From assembly GCF_001687585.2 (NCBI RefSeq), contig NZ_CP016537.2, positions 902,001 to 966,000 of the forward strand: 64,000 nucleotides of DNA. The letters are read 5' to 3'. The position numbers and the translations under genes were made by a program. Positions 48,350 through 57,276 of this stretch are shown one piece after another. Below the pieces are notes generated by a model. That model saw nothing but the letters and a program-made list of their open reading frames with translations. It made no database searches and was not told where the DNA came from. The first letter of the stretch is position 1. Each line of letters starts with the position of its first letter. Source of the DNA: Planococcus halocryophilus (lineage in GTDB: Bacteria > Bacillota > Bacilli > Bacillales_A > Planococcaceae).

Positions 48350-49257
48350 ACAAAATGATTTCATATTCAACAGAAGTACAACAGGCACTAGAGGGCAAAA
48401 AACCAATCGTAGCACTTGAGTCAACAATCATCTCGCATGGTATGCCTTATCCGCAAAACGTGGAAACAGCTCGTATCGTAGAACAAATTATCCGTGATCA
48501 TGGTGCCGTTCCAGCAACTATTGCAATTATGGATGGCGAGATTAAAATCGGGTTGTCTGAAGAAGAATTAGAACTGCTTGGTAATACTCCTGGGGTTTCT
48601 AAAGTTTCAAGAAGAGATATCGGTCAAGTCATCGCAACAAAACAAATTGGAGCGACAACTGTAGCAGCTACGATGATCTGCGCAGAACTTGCAGGTATTC
48701 GCGTTTTCGCTACTGGGGGTATCGGGGGAGTACACAGAGGCGCAGAAACAACAATGGATATTTCAGCAGATTTAGAAGAACTATCAAACACTGGAGTTGC
48801 TGTTGTATGTGCAGGAGCAAAATCAATTTTGGATATTGGGTTAACAATGGAATACCTTGAAACAAAAGGGGTTCCTGTTATCGGCTACCAAACAGATGTG
48901 ATGCCAGCATTCTACACGCGTTCAAGTAACTTTGATTTAACGTTCCGCACAGACAATACAGAGGAGTTAGCTAAAGTGCTAAAAGCAAAATGGGATTTAG
49001 GAATAGATGGCGGAGCAGTTATCGCGAACCCAATTCCAGCAGAACATGCTTTAGAAGAGTCGTTCATTAATGACATTATTGCACAAGCGATGACAGAAGC
49101 AAATGACCACGGCATTTCGGGTAAAGAAGTTACACCTTTCCTTTTAGGAAAAGTTAAAGAATTGACTGAAGGGAAAAGCTTGGTTGCCAATATCGAGTTA
49201 GTAAAGCATAACGCGAAAGTTGGAGCAGAACTGGCTGTAGCTTATAACAAACTTTAA
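48346..49257 (+). CDS. psuG: Pseudouridine-5'-phosphate glycosidase
   Basis: Cleaves the C-C glycosidic bond of pseudouridine-5'-phosphate to uracil and ribose-5-phosphate. The 303 residues match the family: [19 protein letters not shown] at the N-terminus, the metal and active-site region [20 protein letters not shown], and [18 protein letters not shown]. Its start overlaps the psuK stop, so the two enzymes are co-translated and together recycle pseudouridine from RNA turnover. Confidence 0.95.
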   Translation: MNKMISYSTEVQQALEGKKPIVALESTIISHGMPYPQNVETARIVEQIIRDHGAVPATIAIMDGEIKIGLSEEELELLGNTPGVSKVSRRDIGQVIATKQIGATTVAATMICAELAGIRVFATGGIGGVHRGAETTMDISADLEELSNTGVAVVCAGAKSILDIGLTMEYLETKGVPVIGYQTDVMPAFYTRSSNFDLTFRTDNTEELAKVLKAKWDLGIDGGAVIANPIPAEHALEESFINDIIAQAMTEANDHGISGKEVTPFLLGKVKELTEGKSLVANIELVKHNAKVGAELAVAYNKL

Positions 49258-49271
49258 AGAAATTTGTGAAA

Positions 49272-49301
49272 AGAAGTCCATTCGTGGGCTTCTTTTTTTG
49301 T
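49272..49301 (+). terminator. Terminator after psuG
   Basis: AAGAAG-T-CC, ATTCGT loop, GG-G-CTTCTT and a T run. Confidence 0.82.
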
Positions 49302-49367
49302 TGGGCAGCGTTAAGTGGTTTTTAATCTCTTGGGTTTAGGGTAAAGAGGAGCAAGGGGTTGAGACAG

Positions 49368-50676
49368 ATGAAAACAGATGTGTTCATTGGCGGAGGTGGA
49401 ATTGGTGGATTGACGCTTGCTTTAAAATTAGCTCAACGAGGCATCCAAGTGATTCTTGCCGAGCGAATGGCTGTAAAAGCACCTACTTATAAAGGAGAAC
49501 TTCTACAACCAAAAAGTATGCAGATTTTTGATGAACTTGGAATTTATGAGCAAGTATGCAATCGGTCAAACGAAATTAAAGTATTAGACATGCTTGAACT
49601 TTCTAGCTCGTTACAAGTAAAGGATCAATCGTTCATGGATTACAACGTGTTACCAGGTAAATACAATGCAGCTTATATGATGCATCATGAAGAGTTAAAG
49701 TCGGTTATTTTAAAAGCCGCCTGTGAATATGATAATTTCCAGTATTTAAAAGGTACGGCTTGTAAAGGCTACGGAGATAAAACAGCTGTTCTTCAAAAAG
49801 GAACGGAGAAATTTGAAGTGGAAGCTCAGTTTTTCTTTGGGGCAGAAGGGCGATCCTCGGTTACACGAAAAGCGATGGAAATAGAAGTTAAGCAAACTAC
49901 TTACAATCATCATTTTTTGACAGTTACTTTCCCGCGAGCGAATGATTTTACAGATGGCAAAATCATTTCTACATATAATCGTTTTCTTGGTCTTTTTCCT
50001 TTGCCAGACGATCAAGTTCGCAGCGTTTACTTAATCCCACCAGGAGATTACAAACAATTAAAAGAAAAACCAATCAGTCATTTTCATAAACTCTACACAG
50101 ATTTAGCTCCTGTAGTAGATGGATATGTTCAGCAGCTAAGCGATTGGAAAAAAATCCAATTGATGATTCCTGTAATGTATCATGCTAATTCTTATGTGAA
50201 AGGCAATAAAGCAATCATTGGAGATGCATGTCACGCTGTCCACCCTATGGCAGGAGAGGGGATGAATATGGCGATACAAGACGCAGATATTTTAGGAGAA
50301 TTAACGGCAGATATGTTCGAACATAAAAAAAACACATTCAGGCAATTTGAAGTGGTACGAAAACGTGCGCTATAAACGTGCTGATCACGTCATTCAATTG
50401 AGCCATTTAGCAGCATTAGCCTATTCGTTTCCATTTAAACCGGTAAGCTATATCCGTCAGCGAACATTTGAACGTATGGAAGAAGATCCAATTCTCCATT
50501 TTAAACAAATGTTGAATGTTTCGGGTCTTGGCATGTGGAAAGAAAATGTTCGTGATCGATTTATTCAAGGTGGCATTATGCCAGTACGTATGAAAGATTT
50601 ACCGAAAGATCGTAAAGAATTAAAATACTATACACCGGAAGATGATTATCCATGGAAAACGGAGGGACTCAAATGA
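49368..50676 (+). pseudogene. FAD-dependent monooxygenase (UbiH/PHBH-like), frameshifted
   Basis: A flavin hydroxylase of about 435 residues, split by a frameshift. The first part has the Rossmann motif IGGGGIGGLTLALKLAQRG and the FAD-ribityl motif GDACHAVHPMAGEGMNMAIQ; it runs into a stop at 50375. The rest continues in another frame (WYENVRYKRADHVIQLSHLA onward) to 50676. The switch falls at a run of eight A residues (50325-50332); seven A residues would restore one frame reading EHKKTHSGNLKWYENVRYKR. Both halves look conserved in character, so a recent mutation, phase variation or sequencing error are all possible. The substrate is likely aromatic or a quinone. ATG 49368 was chosen over TTG 49359. 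Confidence 0.8.
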
Positions 50677-51659
50677 TTGATGTGATGAAGATGTTTAAAG
50701 CAAGAATGTATATGAAACGGAACCAGCCTTTTTTATACAGTTGGCATGCGTATGTTGGTTATGAATTGGACTTATTTAAAGCGTTCGAGCGCCCAATGAC
50801 AAAAAGGGATGTAGCAGATGCCCTTCAACTTGACGCAGACTTATTAAATCAGTGGGTTAGCGTAGGTGTATCAATTGGCCATTTAAAAGAAGCGGGAAGA
50901 AGTCGTTATAAAATCTGGAATGCTTGGAAATTGCCAAAACCAAAAGGCAATAATTCCTCTGGGGTACTCTTAAAAGAAATGATGGAATTGCATATTCCAA
51001 CACTTTTAAGTTATCCCGACATGATGCGTAACCAAGACCGTCTGCATTACGATGAAGAAAAACACGCGCCAACTGTAGCGGAAACAAGTCGGTTGTTGGA
51101 AGTGTTGGCTCTTCCTAAAATTTCAAGACGTTTAAAACAAACACAAGCAGCATCAGTATTGGATATCGGTTGTGGAGAAGGTGGCTATATTAAAAAATTA
51201 GCCGAACGTTTCCCTAAGACGCATTTTACTGGAATTGAAATCAGCCCTTCTGTTACAGAAGTCGCGAAAAAACTAACAAAAGACAATAAAAATATTTCAA
51301 TTGAAAATGCAGATCTGTGGAAATACAAACCTGATCAACCTCAAGACATGGTCATGATGAACAACGTAATTCACTATATCGATCTCGAGAAACGTCAAGA
51401 ACTTTTTAATGAATTGGCCAGCTGGGTTAAAGAGAATGGCATGTTGTCGGTAATAACACCTATTGCCGGTGGCAGTGACAGCCCACCTTTTGCCAATGTC
51501 TTTAATAGCTTTTTCTCATCGTTCGATAATTTGTACCGCTTACCGGAACGTGAAGAATTAGCCGAATGGGGAGAGCAAGCAGGACTTGAATTACTAAGCA
51601 TACAAACAGTTATAAAAGAAGGCGGTTGGTATGTTGTGCATTATGAAAAGAAAAGCTGA
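50673..51659 (+). CDS. Class I SAM-dependent methyltransferase with N-terminal winged-helix domain
   Basis: A 328-residue methyltransferase. Residues 20-90 form a winged-helix dimerisation-type domain (PMTKRDVADALQLDADLLNQ) as in small-molecule O-methyltransferases. The SAM motif I is VLDIGCGEGGYIKKLAERF, followed by the acidic loop FTGIEIS and MVMMNNVIHYI. ATG 50673 overlaps the monooxygenase stop (ATGA) and has a GGAGG upstream, so the two genes are translationally coupled and probably modify one compound in turn. Its stop codon lies in the first base pairs of a repeat element that follows. Confidence 0.85.
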   Translation: MIDVMKMFKARMYMKRNQPFLYSWHAYVGYELDLFKAFERPMTKRDVADALQLDADLLNQWVSVGVSIGHLKEAGRSRYKIWNAWKLPKPKGNNSSGVLLKEMMELHIPTLLSYPDMMRNQDRLHYDEEKHAPTVAETSRLLEVLALPKISRRLKQTQAASVLDIGCGEGGYIKKLAERFPKTHFTGIEISPSVTEVAKKLTKDNKNISIENADLWKYKPDQPQDMVMMNNVIHYIDLEKRQELFNELASWVKENGMLSVITPIAGGSDSPPFANVFNSFFSSFDNLYRLPEREELAEWGEQAGLELLSIQTVIKEGGWYVVHYEKKS

Positions 51660-51934
51660 AGAAGCCGTTAAGGTTCGACAGGTATAAGGCGGCCCGGCGA
51701 AGCGACATGTTTACAGTCGCATAGCCGGGCTGCCTTATGACCCGAGAACCTGGCTTCTGAAGCTGGACAAAAAGAAAAGCTGAAACGACCGTTTTGCTCC
51801 GACAGGCATAAGATGAACTTCTGAAGCGGCGTTTTTTGCCGCGCAGGAAGGGCGGCTTATGACCTGAGGAGCAGGTCGTTGAAGCTGGACAAAAAAAGCT
51901 GAAGAAGCCGTTAAGGTTCGACAGGCATAAGGCG
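51655..51934. repeat. Tandem structured repeat elements (two full, one truncated) with covarying stems
   Basis: Element 1 spans 51655-51769, element 2 51779-51891, and truncated element 3 51898-51934. All begin GCTGAA; the full ones end GAAGCTGGACA. Shared unpaired-type blocks are CGACAGG, ATAAG and CTTATGACC. Stem 1 is AGAAGCC/GGCTTCT in element 1 and AACGACC/GGTCGTT in element 2; stem 2 is AGGTTC/GAACCT against TGCTCC/GGAGCA. About seven base pairs change on both sides and keep pairing. A variable GC-rich apical hairpin closes each. This fills the 328-base gap between the methyltransferase and yfkK-like genes, together with the terminator at 51942-51982. Confidence 0.88.
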
Positions 51935-51941
51935 AAAATCA

Positions 51942-51982
51942 AAAAAATACCTTGAAGGCTTCAAGCCTTCAAGGTATTTTTT
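51942..51982. terminator. Bidirectional terminator
   Basis: AAATACCTTGAAGGCT and AGCCTTCAAGGTATTT are perfectly complementary around a TCA loop, with A and T flanks. It serves the minus-strand gene that follows and blocks readthrough from the methyltransferase side. Confidence 0.9.
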
Positions 51983-51987
51983 ATGTG

Positions 51988-52209
51988 TTATTTGCGCAAT
52001 GAACCAAGTTCAGTAGCAATGGCTTGCATTTCACTTGTACTAAATTTGTCGCGAGTTGAGACCATTTGGTATAAGTCGTGTAAATCTTCATATTGAGAAG
52101 CGTTGAAATGTTCAGCTTTCATTGCATCAACATTGACCATACGCAATTTCGCTTTTATTTCTTCAATCATAAAGCTGACATTTTCTGGAGAAGGTGTAGA
52201 TAAGTCCAT
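51988..52209 (-). CDS. yfkK: UPF0435/DUF1128 family small protein (YfkK-like)
   Basis: A 73-residue helical cytosolic protein. The sequence [20 protein letters not shown] followed by [15 protein letters not shown] and the ending [15 protein letters not shown] match the DUF1128 family, found throughout Bacillales. No function is established that I know of. The ribosome-binding site is AAAGGCAGG. In B. subtilis the homolog is also near a yfkH gene, as here. Confidence 0.9.
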   Translation of the reverse strand: MDLSTPSPENVSFMIEEIKAKLRMVNVDAMKAEHFNASQYEDLHDLYQMVSTRDKFSTSEMQAIATELGSLRK

Positions 52210-52267
52210 GATAAGTTCCTGCCTTTCAGGTGGGTATACTTTATCATTTCATTATTCAAATGCAATG

Positions 52268-53629
52268 TCAATTGCCAGCCTGTTTTGCTTCTTTTTCTTC
52301 TTTGATTTTTGCAACAATGCGTTTCGTTTCTAGAACAATGACGCCTGATAAACCGAGAAGTCCGATTAAGTTAGGGAACGCCATTAATCCATTCATGACA
52401 TCAGAGAAAGTCCATACAACATCAAGTGAAACTGTTGCACCAACAAATACCATTAAGACAAACGCAATGCGATAAACAATTAGCAATGCTGGATTTTTAA
52501 ATAGATATTGGAAACATTTCTCTCCGTAGTATGACCAACCAATAATTGTAGAAGATGCGAAGAAGATCAAGCCGATAGCTACAATAATCGGGCCCGCGCC
52601 TCCTAAAAATTGTTCAAAAGCTGCTGTTGTTAATGCAGCACCTTCAAGTGATTCATCTTTATAAAGACCAGACATAACGATTGTGACACCTGTGATTGAA
52701 CAGATAATGATTGTATCAAAAAGTACTTGGGTCATAGAAACCAAAGCTTGGCGACCTGGAAGATCTGTTATTGCGGCTGCTGCGGCAATTGGAGCAGATC
52801 CAAGACCAGCTTCGTTGGAGAAAACGCCTCGCGCGACACCGTAGCGGATCGCGGCACCAATCGCGCCACCAACTGCAGCTTCGCCTGTAAATGCAGCACT
52901 AAAGATTGTGCCAAGTGCAGCTGGAATCAATTCCATATTAAGAATCATAATAATAATTCCTGCGATGATATAAAATAGCGCCATGAAAGGTACGAAGAAA
53001 GAAGTAACACGCCCGATACTCTTAATCCCGCCAAGCAAAACAAGGGCAGTGAAAATTGTAAGAATGATTCCAGTAATCCATGTTGGAACACTAAAGGTAT
53101 CACGAACAACAGATGCAACTGAGTTGGATTGTGTTCCATTACCGATACCAAATGCAGCAATGGCACCAAAAATAGCAAATAATACCGCTAACCATTTTTG
53201 TTTTAACCCGTGTTCAAGGTAATACATAGGTCCGCCAGCCATTTGTCCTTTAGCATCGACTACACGATATTTAACAGCAAGAACGGCTTCACCGTATTTA
53301 GTAGCCATCCCGAAGAATGCAGAAAACCACATCCAGAAAATAGCACCCGGTCCACCAAGAATAACCGCTGTTGCGACACCGACAATATTACCGGTACCGA
53401 CTGTAGCAGCCATTGCGGTTGAAAGTGCTTGGAAATGACTAATATCTCCTTTAGAAGTTGTATCTGTGTTTTTCGTGAAAACCAATTTTAATGCATAAGG
53501 CAATAAGCGAAGCTGTAGAACGCCAAGACGAACGGTTAAGAAAATTCCTGTTCCTACTAATAAAATTAATAAAGGTGGTCCCCATACTAAACCGCTTATC
53601 GTACCCAATAACTCTTCAAACTGTGCCAT
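52268..53629 (-). CDS. Sodium:amino acid (alanine/glycine) symporter, AGCS family
   Basis: A 453-residue transporter with about 11 helices importing alanine or glycine with sodium. Family hallmarks are GDISHFQALSTAMAATVGTG near residue 70, AVILGGPGAIFWMW, VDAKGQMAGGPMYYLEHGL and the segment GVARGVFSNEAGLGSAPIAA. ATG 53629 with AAGGGGGA was chosen; a longer in-frame ATG at 53713 adds a non-homologous N-terminus and has no ribosome-binding site. Single-gene unit. Confidence 0.93.
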   Translation of the reverse strand: MAQFEELLGTISGLVWGPPLLILLVGTGIFLTVRLGVLQLRLLPYALKLVFTKNTDTTSKGDISHFQALSTAMAATVGTGNIVGVATAVILGGPGAIFWMWFSAFFGMATKYGEAVLAVKYRVVDAKGQMAGGPMYYLEHGLKQKWLAVLFAIFGAIAAFGIGNGTQSNSVASVVRDTFSVPTWITGIILTIFTALVLLGGIKSIGRVTSFFVPFMALFYIIAGIIIMILNMELIPAALGTIFSAAFTGEAAVGGAIGAAIRYGVARGVFSNEAGLGSAPIAAAAAITDLPGRQALVSMTQVLFDTIIICSITGVTIVMSGLYKDESLEGAALTTAAFEQFLGGAGPIIVAIGLIFFASSTIIGWSYYGEKCFQYLFKNPALLIVYRIAFVLMVFVGATVSLDVVWTFSDVMNGLMAFPNLIGLLGLSGVIVLETKRIVAKIKEEKEAKQAGN

Positions 53630-53733
53630 TATTAATCCCCCTTCTATCTCTCCTTTACTATCTATAAAACCTCCTGTAAACATAATATTCCGAAACTTTT
53701 TTAATATAGTCAAGCTATTTTTATAAAAAAAGC

Positions 53734-53759
53734 GTTTAGGTCTCTAAGGATTAGGGAAA
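53734..53759 (+). promoter_or_regulatory. Sigma-B-like promoter of the ytxH-like gene
   Basis: GTTTAG (53734-53739), a 14-base spacer and GGGAAA (53754-53759) fit the general-stress consensus GTTTAA-N12-15-GGGWAW, 48 bases before the start codon. This is a motif match only. Confidence 0.5.
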
Positions 53760-53806
53760 ATTCCTAACAGATGTGAAATTATTTATACTATTGGGAGGAA
53801 TTTAGG

Positions 53807-54268
53807 ATGAGTCAAAACAAGTTGATGACAGGGCTATTAGTAGGAGCAACAGTAGGAATTATTGTCTCACTATTTGATCGCAATACAAGAAACGATGTTA
53901 TCGAAAAATCTAAAAAAGCGTCAGACAATGCAAAATACTATGCTTCGAATAGAGATGAACTAGTGCAAGCTTTCCAGCAGCAGGCTGAAAGAGCACAAAA
54001 CTTATATTCTCGCATTTCTGAAGATGCATCTTATGTAGGTAGTAAAGTAAACGAATTAAAAGAAATGTCTCCACAAGTAAAGGAAATAGCGCTTGAAACA
54101 AAAGAGGCATTCTTGAATACGAAAGAAGCAGTTGTTGAAACGAAAGAAGATGTCGTTTCAGCAGTGAAAGAAGACAATCCATCTCCAACTACTTCATTAG
54201 GAGATAACGATACAGATCGTTCAAACAGTCAACCCAGCGGGAATACCAATTCAGAAAATCGGTTATAG
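53807..54268 (+). CDS. YtxH-domain general stress-type protein
   Basis: A 153-residue protein with an N-terminal hydrophobic helix (TGLLVGATVGIIVSLF, residues 7-22) followed by a long amphipathic, Glu/Lys-rich coiled region (about 30-125) and a Ser/Asn/Asp-rich tail. This is the YtxH layout; B. subtilis relatives are small membrane-attached stress proteins of unknown mechanism. A TTGGGAGGA ribosome-binding site and a sigma-B-like promoter lie upstream. It is followed 13 bases later by the yfkH-like gene. Confidence 0.75.
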   Translation: MSQNKLMTGLLVGATVGIIVSLFDRNTRNDVIEKSKKASDNAKYYASNRDELVQAFQQQAERAQNLYSRISEDASYVGSKVNELKEMSPQVKEIALETKEAFLNTKEAVVETKEDVVSAVKEDNPSPTTSLGDNDTDRSNSQPSGNTNSENRL

Positions 54269-54281
54269 GAAGTTTGTACCG

Positions 54282-55181
54282 ATGAGACCCGCAGATCAGC
54301 AACCAACTGACAGCGAGAAACGCGCCTATTCAAAGACATTTGATGTAACGAAAGGTAGCGGGTTTTTGAAAGAATTGTTTCAGCGGATTAAAAACGTCGA
54401 TGTGCCAGGGCTCGGAGCACAGTTGGCGTTTTTTTTCCTCTTATCAATTTTTCCCCTATTGATTTTCTTAGTTACCTTGTTACCTTATTTGGCGTTGTCT
54501 CGTGGTGAAATCTTCAACTTTTTAGAGGAAGTAGTACCTGGAACGGTCTATGTACTAATTGAAAGTACAGTGTTAGAAGTTTTAACCACACAAAATACGG
54601 GGTTATTGTCTTTTGGTATTTTAGCAACAATCTGGTCAGCAAGCCTGGGCATGAACGCGTTGATTAAATCGCTTAATCTCTCATACAAAGTTACCGAAAA
54701 TCGTCCGATTCTTTTGGCAAGAGCGATGTCGATAATACTAACTGTGTTGTTGATTTTTATTTTAATAGTTGCATTGGCATTGCCAATCTTTGGAGAACAA
54801 CTTGGCCGATTAATATTTTCGTTTTTAGGCTTAGAAGAAAACTTTTTAGTGGTTTGGAATTCTGTCCGTTTTACGATTCCAGCAATCGTTATTTTTGTTG
54901 CATGTGCAATTATTTATTGGCTGGCCCCAAATGTGAGACTTAATATTTTAAGTGTTTTGGCTGGAGCTGCTTTTGCTGCAACTGGATGGTTGCTAACATC
55001 TTATTTGTTTTCTATTTACGTTAAAAATTTCGGGAGTTTTTCAGCGACTTATGGCAGTATCGGGGCGATTATTGTGTTGATGCTTTGGCTATATGTCTCG
55101 GCGATGCTCTTGGTAATCGGTGGTCAAATTAATGCAGTGATGAATGAAAGACGGGATTTACTAAAGAAAAAGACGACATGA
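54282..55181 (+). CDS. yfkH: YihY/UPF0761 family membrane protein (YfkH-like)
   Basis: A 299-residue protein with six predicted helices. The family motifs are present: AQLAFFFLLSIFPLLIFLV near residue 45, LATIWSASLGMNALIKSLN, and the C-terminal YVKNFGSFSATYGSIGAIIV and LLVIGGQINAVMN. The family was once called ribonuclease BN in error and is better viewed as a membrane protein of unknown role. It shares a transcript with the ytxH-like gene and ends in a long terminator. Confidence 0.9.
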   Translation: MRPADQQPTDSEKRAYSKTFDVTKGSGFLKELFQRIKNVDVPGLGAQLAFFFLLSIFPLLIFLVTLLPYLALSRGEIFNFLEEVVPGTVYVLIESTVLEVLTTQNTGLLSFGILATIWSASLGMNALIKSLNLSYKVTENRPILLARAMSIILTVLLIFILIVALALPIFGEQLGRLIFSFLGLEENFLVVWNSVRFTIPAIVIFVACAIIYWLAPNVRLNILSVLAGAAFAATGWLLTSYLFSIYVKNFGSFSATYGSIGAIIVLMLWLYVSAMLLVIGGQINAVMNERRDLLKKKTT

Positions 55182-55206
55182 ATTGTTGACAATTCATGTC
55201 GTCTTT
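55167..55206. terminator. Long bidirectional terminator
   Basis: Nineteen-base arms beginning AAAAGACGACATGAATTGT pair almost perfectly around a TG loop. It overlaps the end of the yfkH-like gene and serves the convergent metal ATPase gene. Confidence 0.9.
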
Positions 55207-55208
55207 TC

Positions 55209-57077
55209 TTATACATTTCGGTTTAGCATACGTAAACCGTTTAGAATCACTAAAATTGTACTGCCTTCATGACCAATTACACCGAGTGGAAGTGTTATGG
55301 CTTGGAAAAAGTTTGAGATGATTAATAACACAATAACAGCAACTGAAAAAAAGATGTTTTGTTTGACGATTCGCTGCATTTTTTTAGAAAGACGGATTGC
55401 GTATGCGATCCGAGATAAATCATTTTTCATCAAAATAACATCTGCAGTCTCCAGCGCAATATCAGTTCCTTCTCCCATTGCAATTCCAGTTGTCGCAGTT
55501 GCGAGGGCAGGGGCATCGTTTATGCCGTCGCCTGTCATAGCAACATATTCATACTTTTTCACTAGTTTTTTCAGCTCGTCAACTTTATCGGCAGGTAGGC
55601 ACTCTGCGATATAATCGTCTACGCCTGTTTCTTTTGCTATAACTGCTGCGGTTTTACGATTGTCTCCCGTTAGCATAATGCAGTAGATATTTGATTTTTT
55701 TAGTTCTTCAATCGTTGATTTAGTAATGTCACGAACTGTGTCTTTTAATGCCATAGCGGCGAGTATTCCTTCACTGTCACGAACAAAGGTCACAGTCTTA
55801 CCTTGATTGGCTAGTTTTTCTAATAAGCCATCTTCAAAATCTTCTGCTAGCGATTCTCCGACAAATTTCGGTTTTCCTACAAGAAATTCTTCTTTACTAA
55901 TGGTTGCTTTCAAGCCGTTTCCTGGAACGTCTGTAATCATCAAGTTAGGCACAGGGGTAATTCCTTTGGAAACGACAAAGTCATTAATCGCTTTTGCTAA
56001 AGGGTGATTTGACTGCGACTCGATTCCAGCAATTCGTGCCATCGCTAGTTGTGGATCGGCTCCTTCGCGAATAACAAAATCAGTCACTTCGGGTTTGCCG
56101 CGCGTTAATGTTCCCGTTTTATCAAACGCAATGGCCTTGACCATACTCAAATTTTCTAAATGTATGCCCCCTTTGAAAATGATGCCGTTTTTAGCTCCAT
56201 TTGAAATAGCTGCAAGGGTAGCAGGCATGATAGAAGCGACAAGAGCACAAGGGGAAGATACTACTAGCAAGACAATTGCACGGTAAAATGTGGTATTCCA
56301 ATCCCAGCCAACTATATAATGAGGTAAAAATAACATAAGAACAAAAACCAAAATAACAACTTTTACATAACGCCCTTCAAACCGTTCGATAAATTGCTGA
56401 GAAGGGGATTTTTCACTTTGTGCAGATTGCACCAAGTCAATAATTTTTTGGAATAAGGTTTCAGTGCTAGGCTTTGTCATTTCCATCGTGATGGTACCAG
56501 ATAAGTTAACCGTACCTGCAAAAAGCTCATCTTCTTTGTATTTAGAAACAGGGAGAGCCTCCCCACTAATTGCTGACTCGTCCACTGCCGTTTGCCCTTT
56601 TTGAAGGACTCCGTCTACAGGAACTCGTTCTCCTGGCTTTACGACAATAGAATCTCCAGTACTCAGTTCATTTAAAGAAACGAGAACCGTTTGATTGTCT
56701 CTAATTAACCAAGCAGTTTCCGGTTGAATGTTCATTAAAGACGTAATTTCTTTTTTGCTTTTGTTAATCGTGTATGTTTCTAACGCGCCACTTAAAGAAA
56801 ATATAAAAATTAAAATAGCGCCTTCTGTCCAATAGCCAATAATAGAAGACCCGACAGCAGCTAAAATCATTAATATTTCAACATTTAACTGTTTGTTCTC
56901 GATGGTTTTCAAAATGCCATATTTGGCTTTGGCGTAGCCTCCAATTCCGAAGGCCAGTATATAAATAACGGCTGAGAGAGTAGCGTGTTGCTGTAGTTCG
57001 AGTGTGAAAGCGATTAGGATTAATATTCCTGACAATATGGAGGCAATTAATTCGATATGAATTTTGAAAAATGCCAT
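55209..57077 (-). CDS. P1B-4-type metal-transporting ATPase (PfeT/ZosA/CtpD-like)
   Basis: A 622-residue heavy-metal pump. Key motifs: actuator SGEAL, the membrane metal site SPC (275-277), phosphorylation site DKTGT (319-323), the His-Pro dipeptide in QSNHPLAKA, hinge TGDGINDAPAL and the last-helix HEGST near residue 605. SPC with HEGST defines subgroup P1B-4, whose members export Fe(II), Co(II) or Zn(II). There is no N-terminal metal-binding domain, as is usual for this subgroup. I found no PerR or Fur box in the 190-base upstream gap. ATG 57077 with GAGGTG was preferred to GTG 57086. Confidence 0.9.
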   Translation of the reverse strand: MAFFKIHIELIASILSGILILIAFTLELQQHATLSAVIYILAFGIGGYAKAKYGILKTIENKQLNVEILMILAAVGSSIIGYWTEGAILIFIFSLSGALETYTINKSKKEITSLMNIQPETAWLIRDNQTVLVSLNELSTGDSIVVKPGERVPVDGVLQKGQTAVDESAISGEALPVSKYKEDELFAGTVNLSGTITMEMTKPSTETLFQKIIDLVQSAQSEKSPSQQFIERFEGRYVKVVILVFVLMLFLPHYIVGWDWNTTFYRAIVLLVVSSPCALVASIMPATLAAISNGAKNGIIFKGGIHLENLSMVKAIAFDKTGTLTRGKPEVTDFVIREGADPQLAMARIAGIESQSNHPLAKAINDFVVSKGITPVPNLMITDVPGNGLKATISKEEFLVGKPKFVGESLAEDFEDGLLEKLANQGKTVTFVRDSEGILAAMALKDTVRDITKSTIEELKKSNIYCIMLTGDNRKTAAVIAKETGVDDYIAECLPADKVDELKKLVKKYEYVAMTGDGINDAPALATATTGIAMGEGTDIALETADVILMKNDLSRIAYAIRLSKKMQRIVKQNIFFSVAVIVLLIISNFFQAITLPLGVIGHEGSTILVILNGLRMLNRNV

Positions 57078-57240
57078 GAGTGGCACCTCACTTCCTAGAA
57101 TCCATTTTAATCAATCAAGAAGAATAAAGAAACGACAAGGGGCTTGAGAAAGGTGAAGTTTTAAAATCTACTTACTTCTGTAGCTTATCACATTGCTTTA
57201 AAACAAAAGAGTGAAGAAGCCTACTTGATAAGCCAAAAGA

Positions 57241-57270
57241 AAAATCCGCTGCTCAAGGCAGCGGATTTCC
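57241..57270. terminator. Terminator of the SE1561-like gene
   Basis: AAATCCGCTGC (57242-57252) and GCAGCGGATTT (57258-57268) are perfectly complementary; on the minus strand a T-rich run follows. Confidence 0.88.
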
Positions 57271-57276
57271 AGGCTA

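Noticed and set aside
51610..51942. A 110-codon minus-strand frame through the repeat array
   Set aside because: Its repeated peptide (ALCLSNLNGFFS) is only the translation of the tandem elements; base pairing, not coding, explains the pattern.
57078..57276. PerR box upstream of the metal ATPase
   Set aside because: Nothing close to TTATAATNATTATAA was found in the gap.
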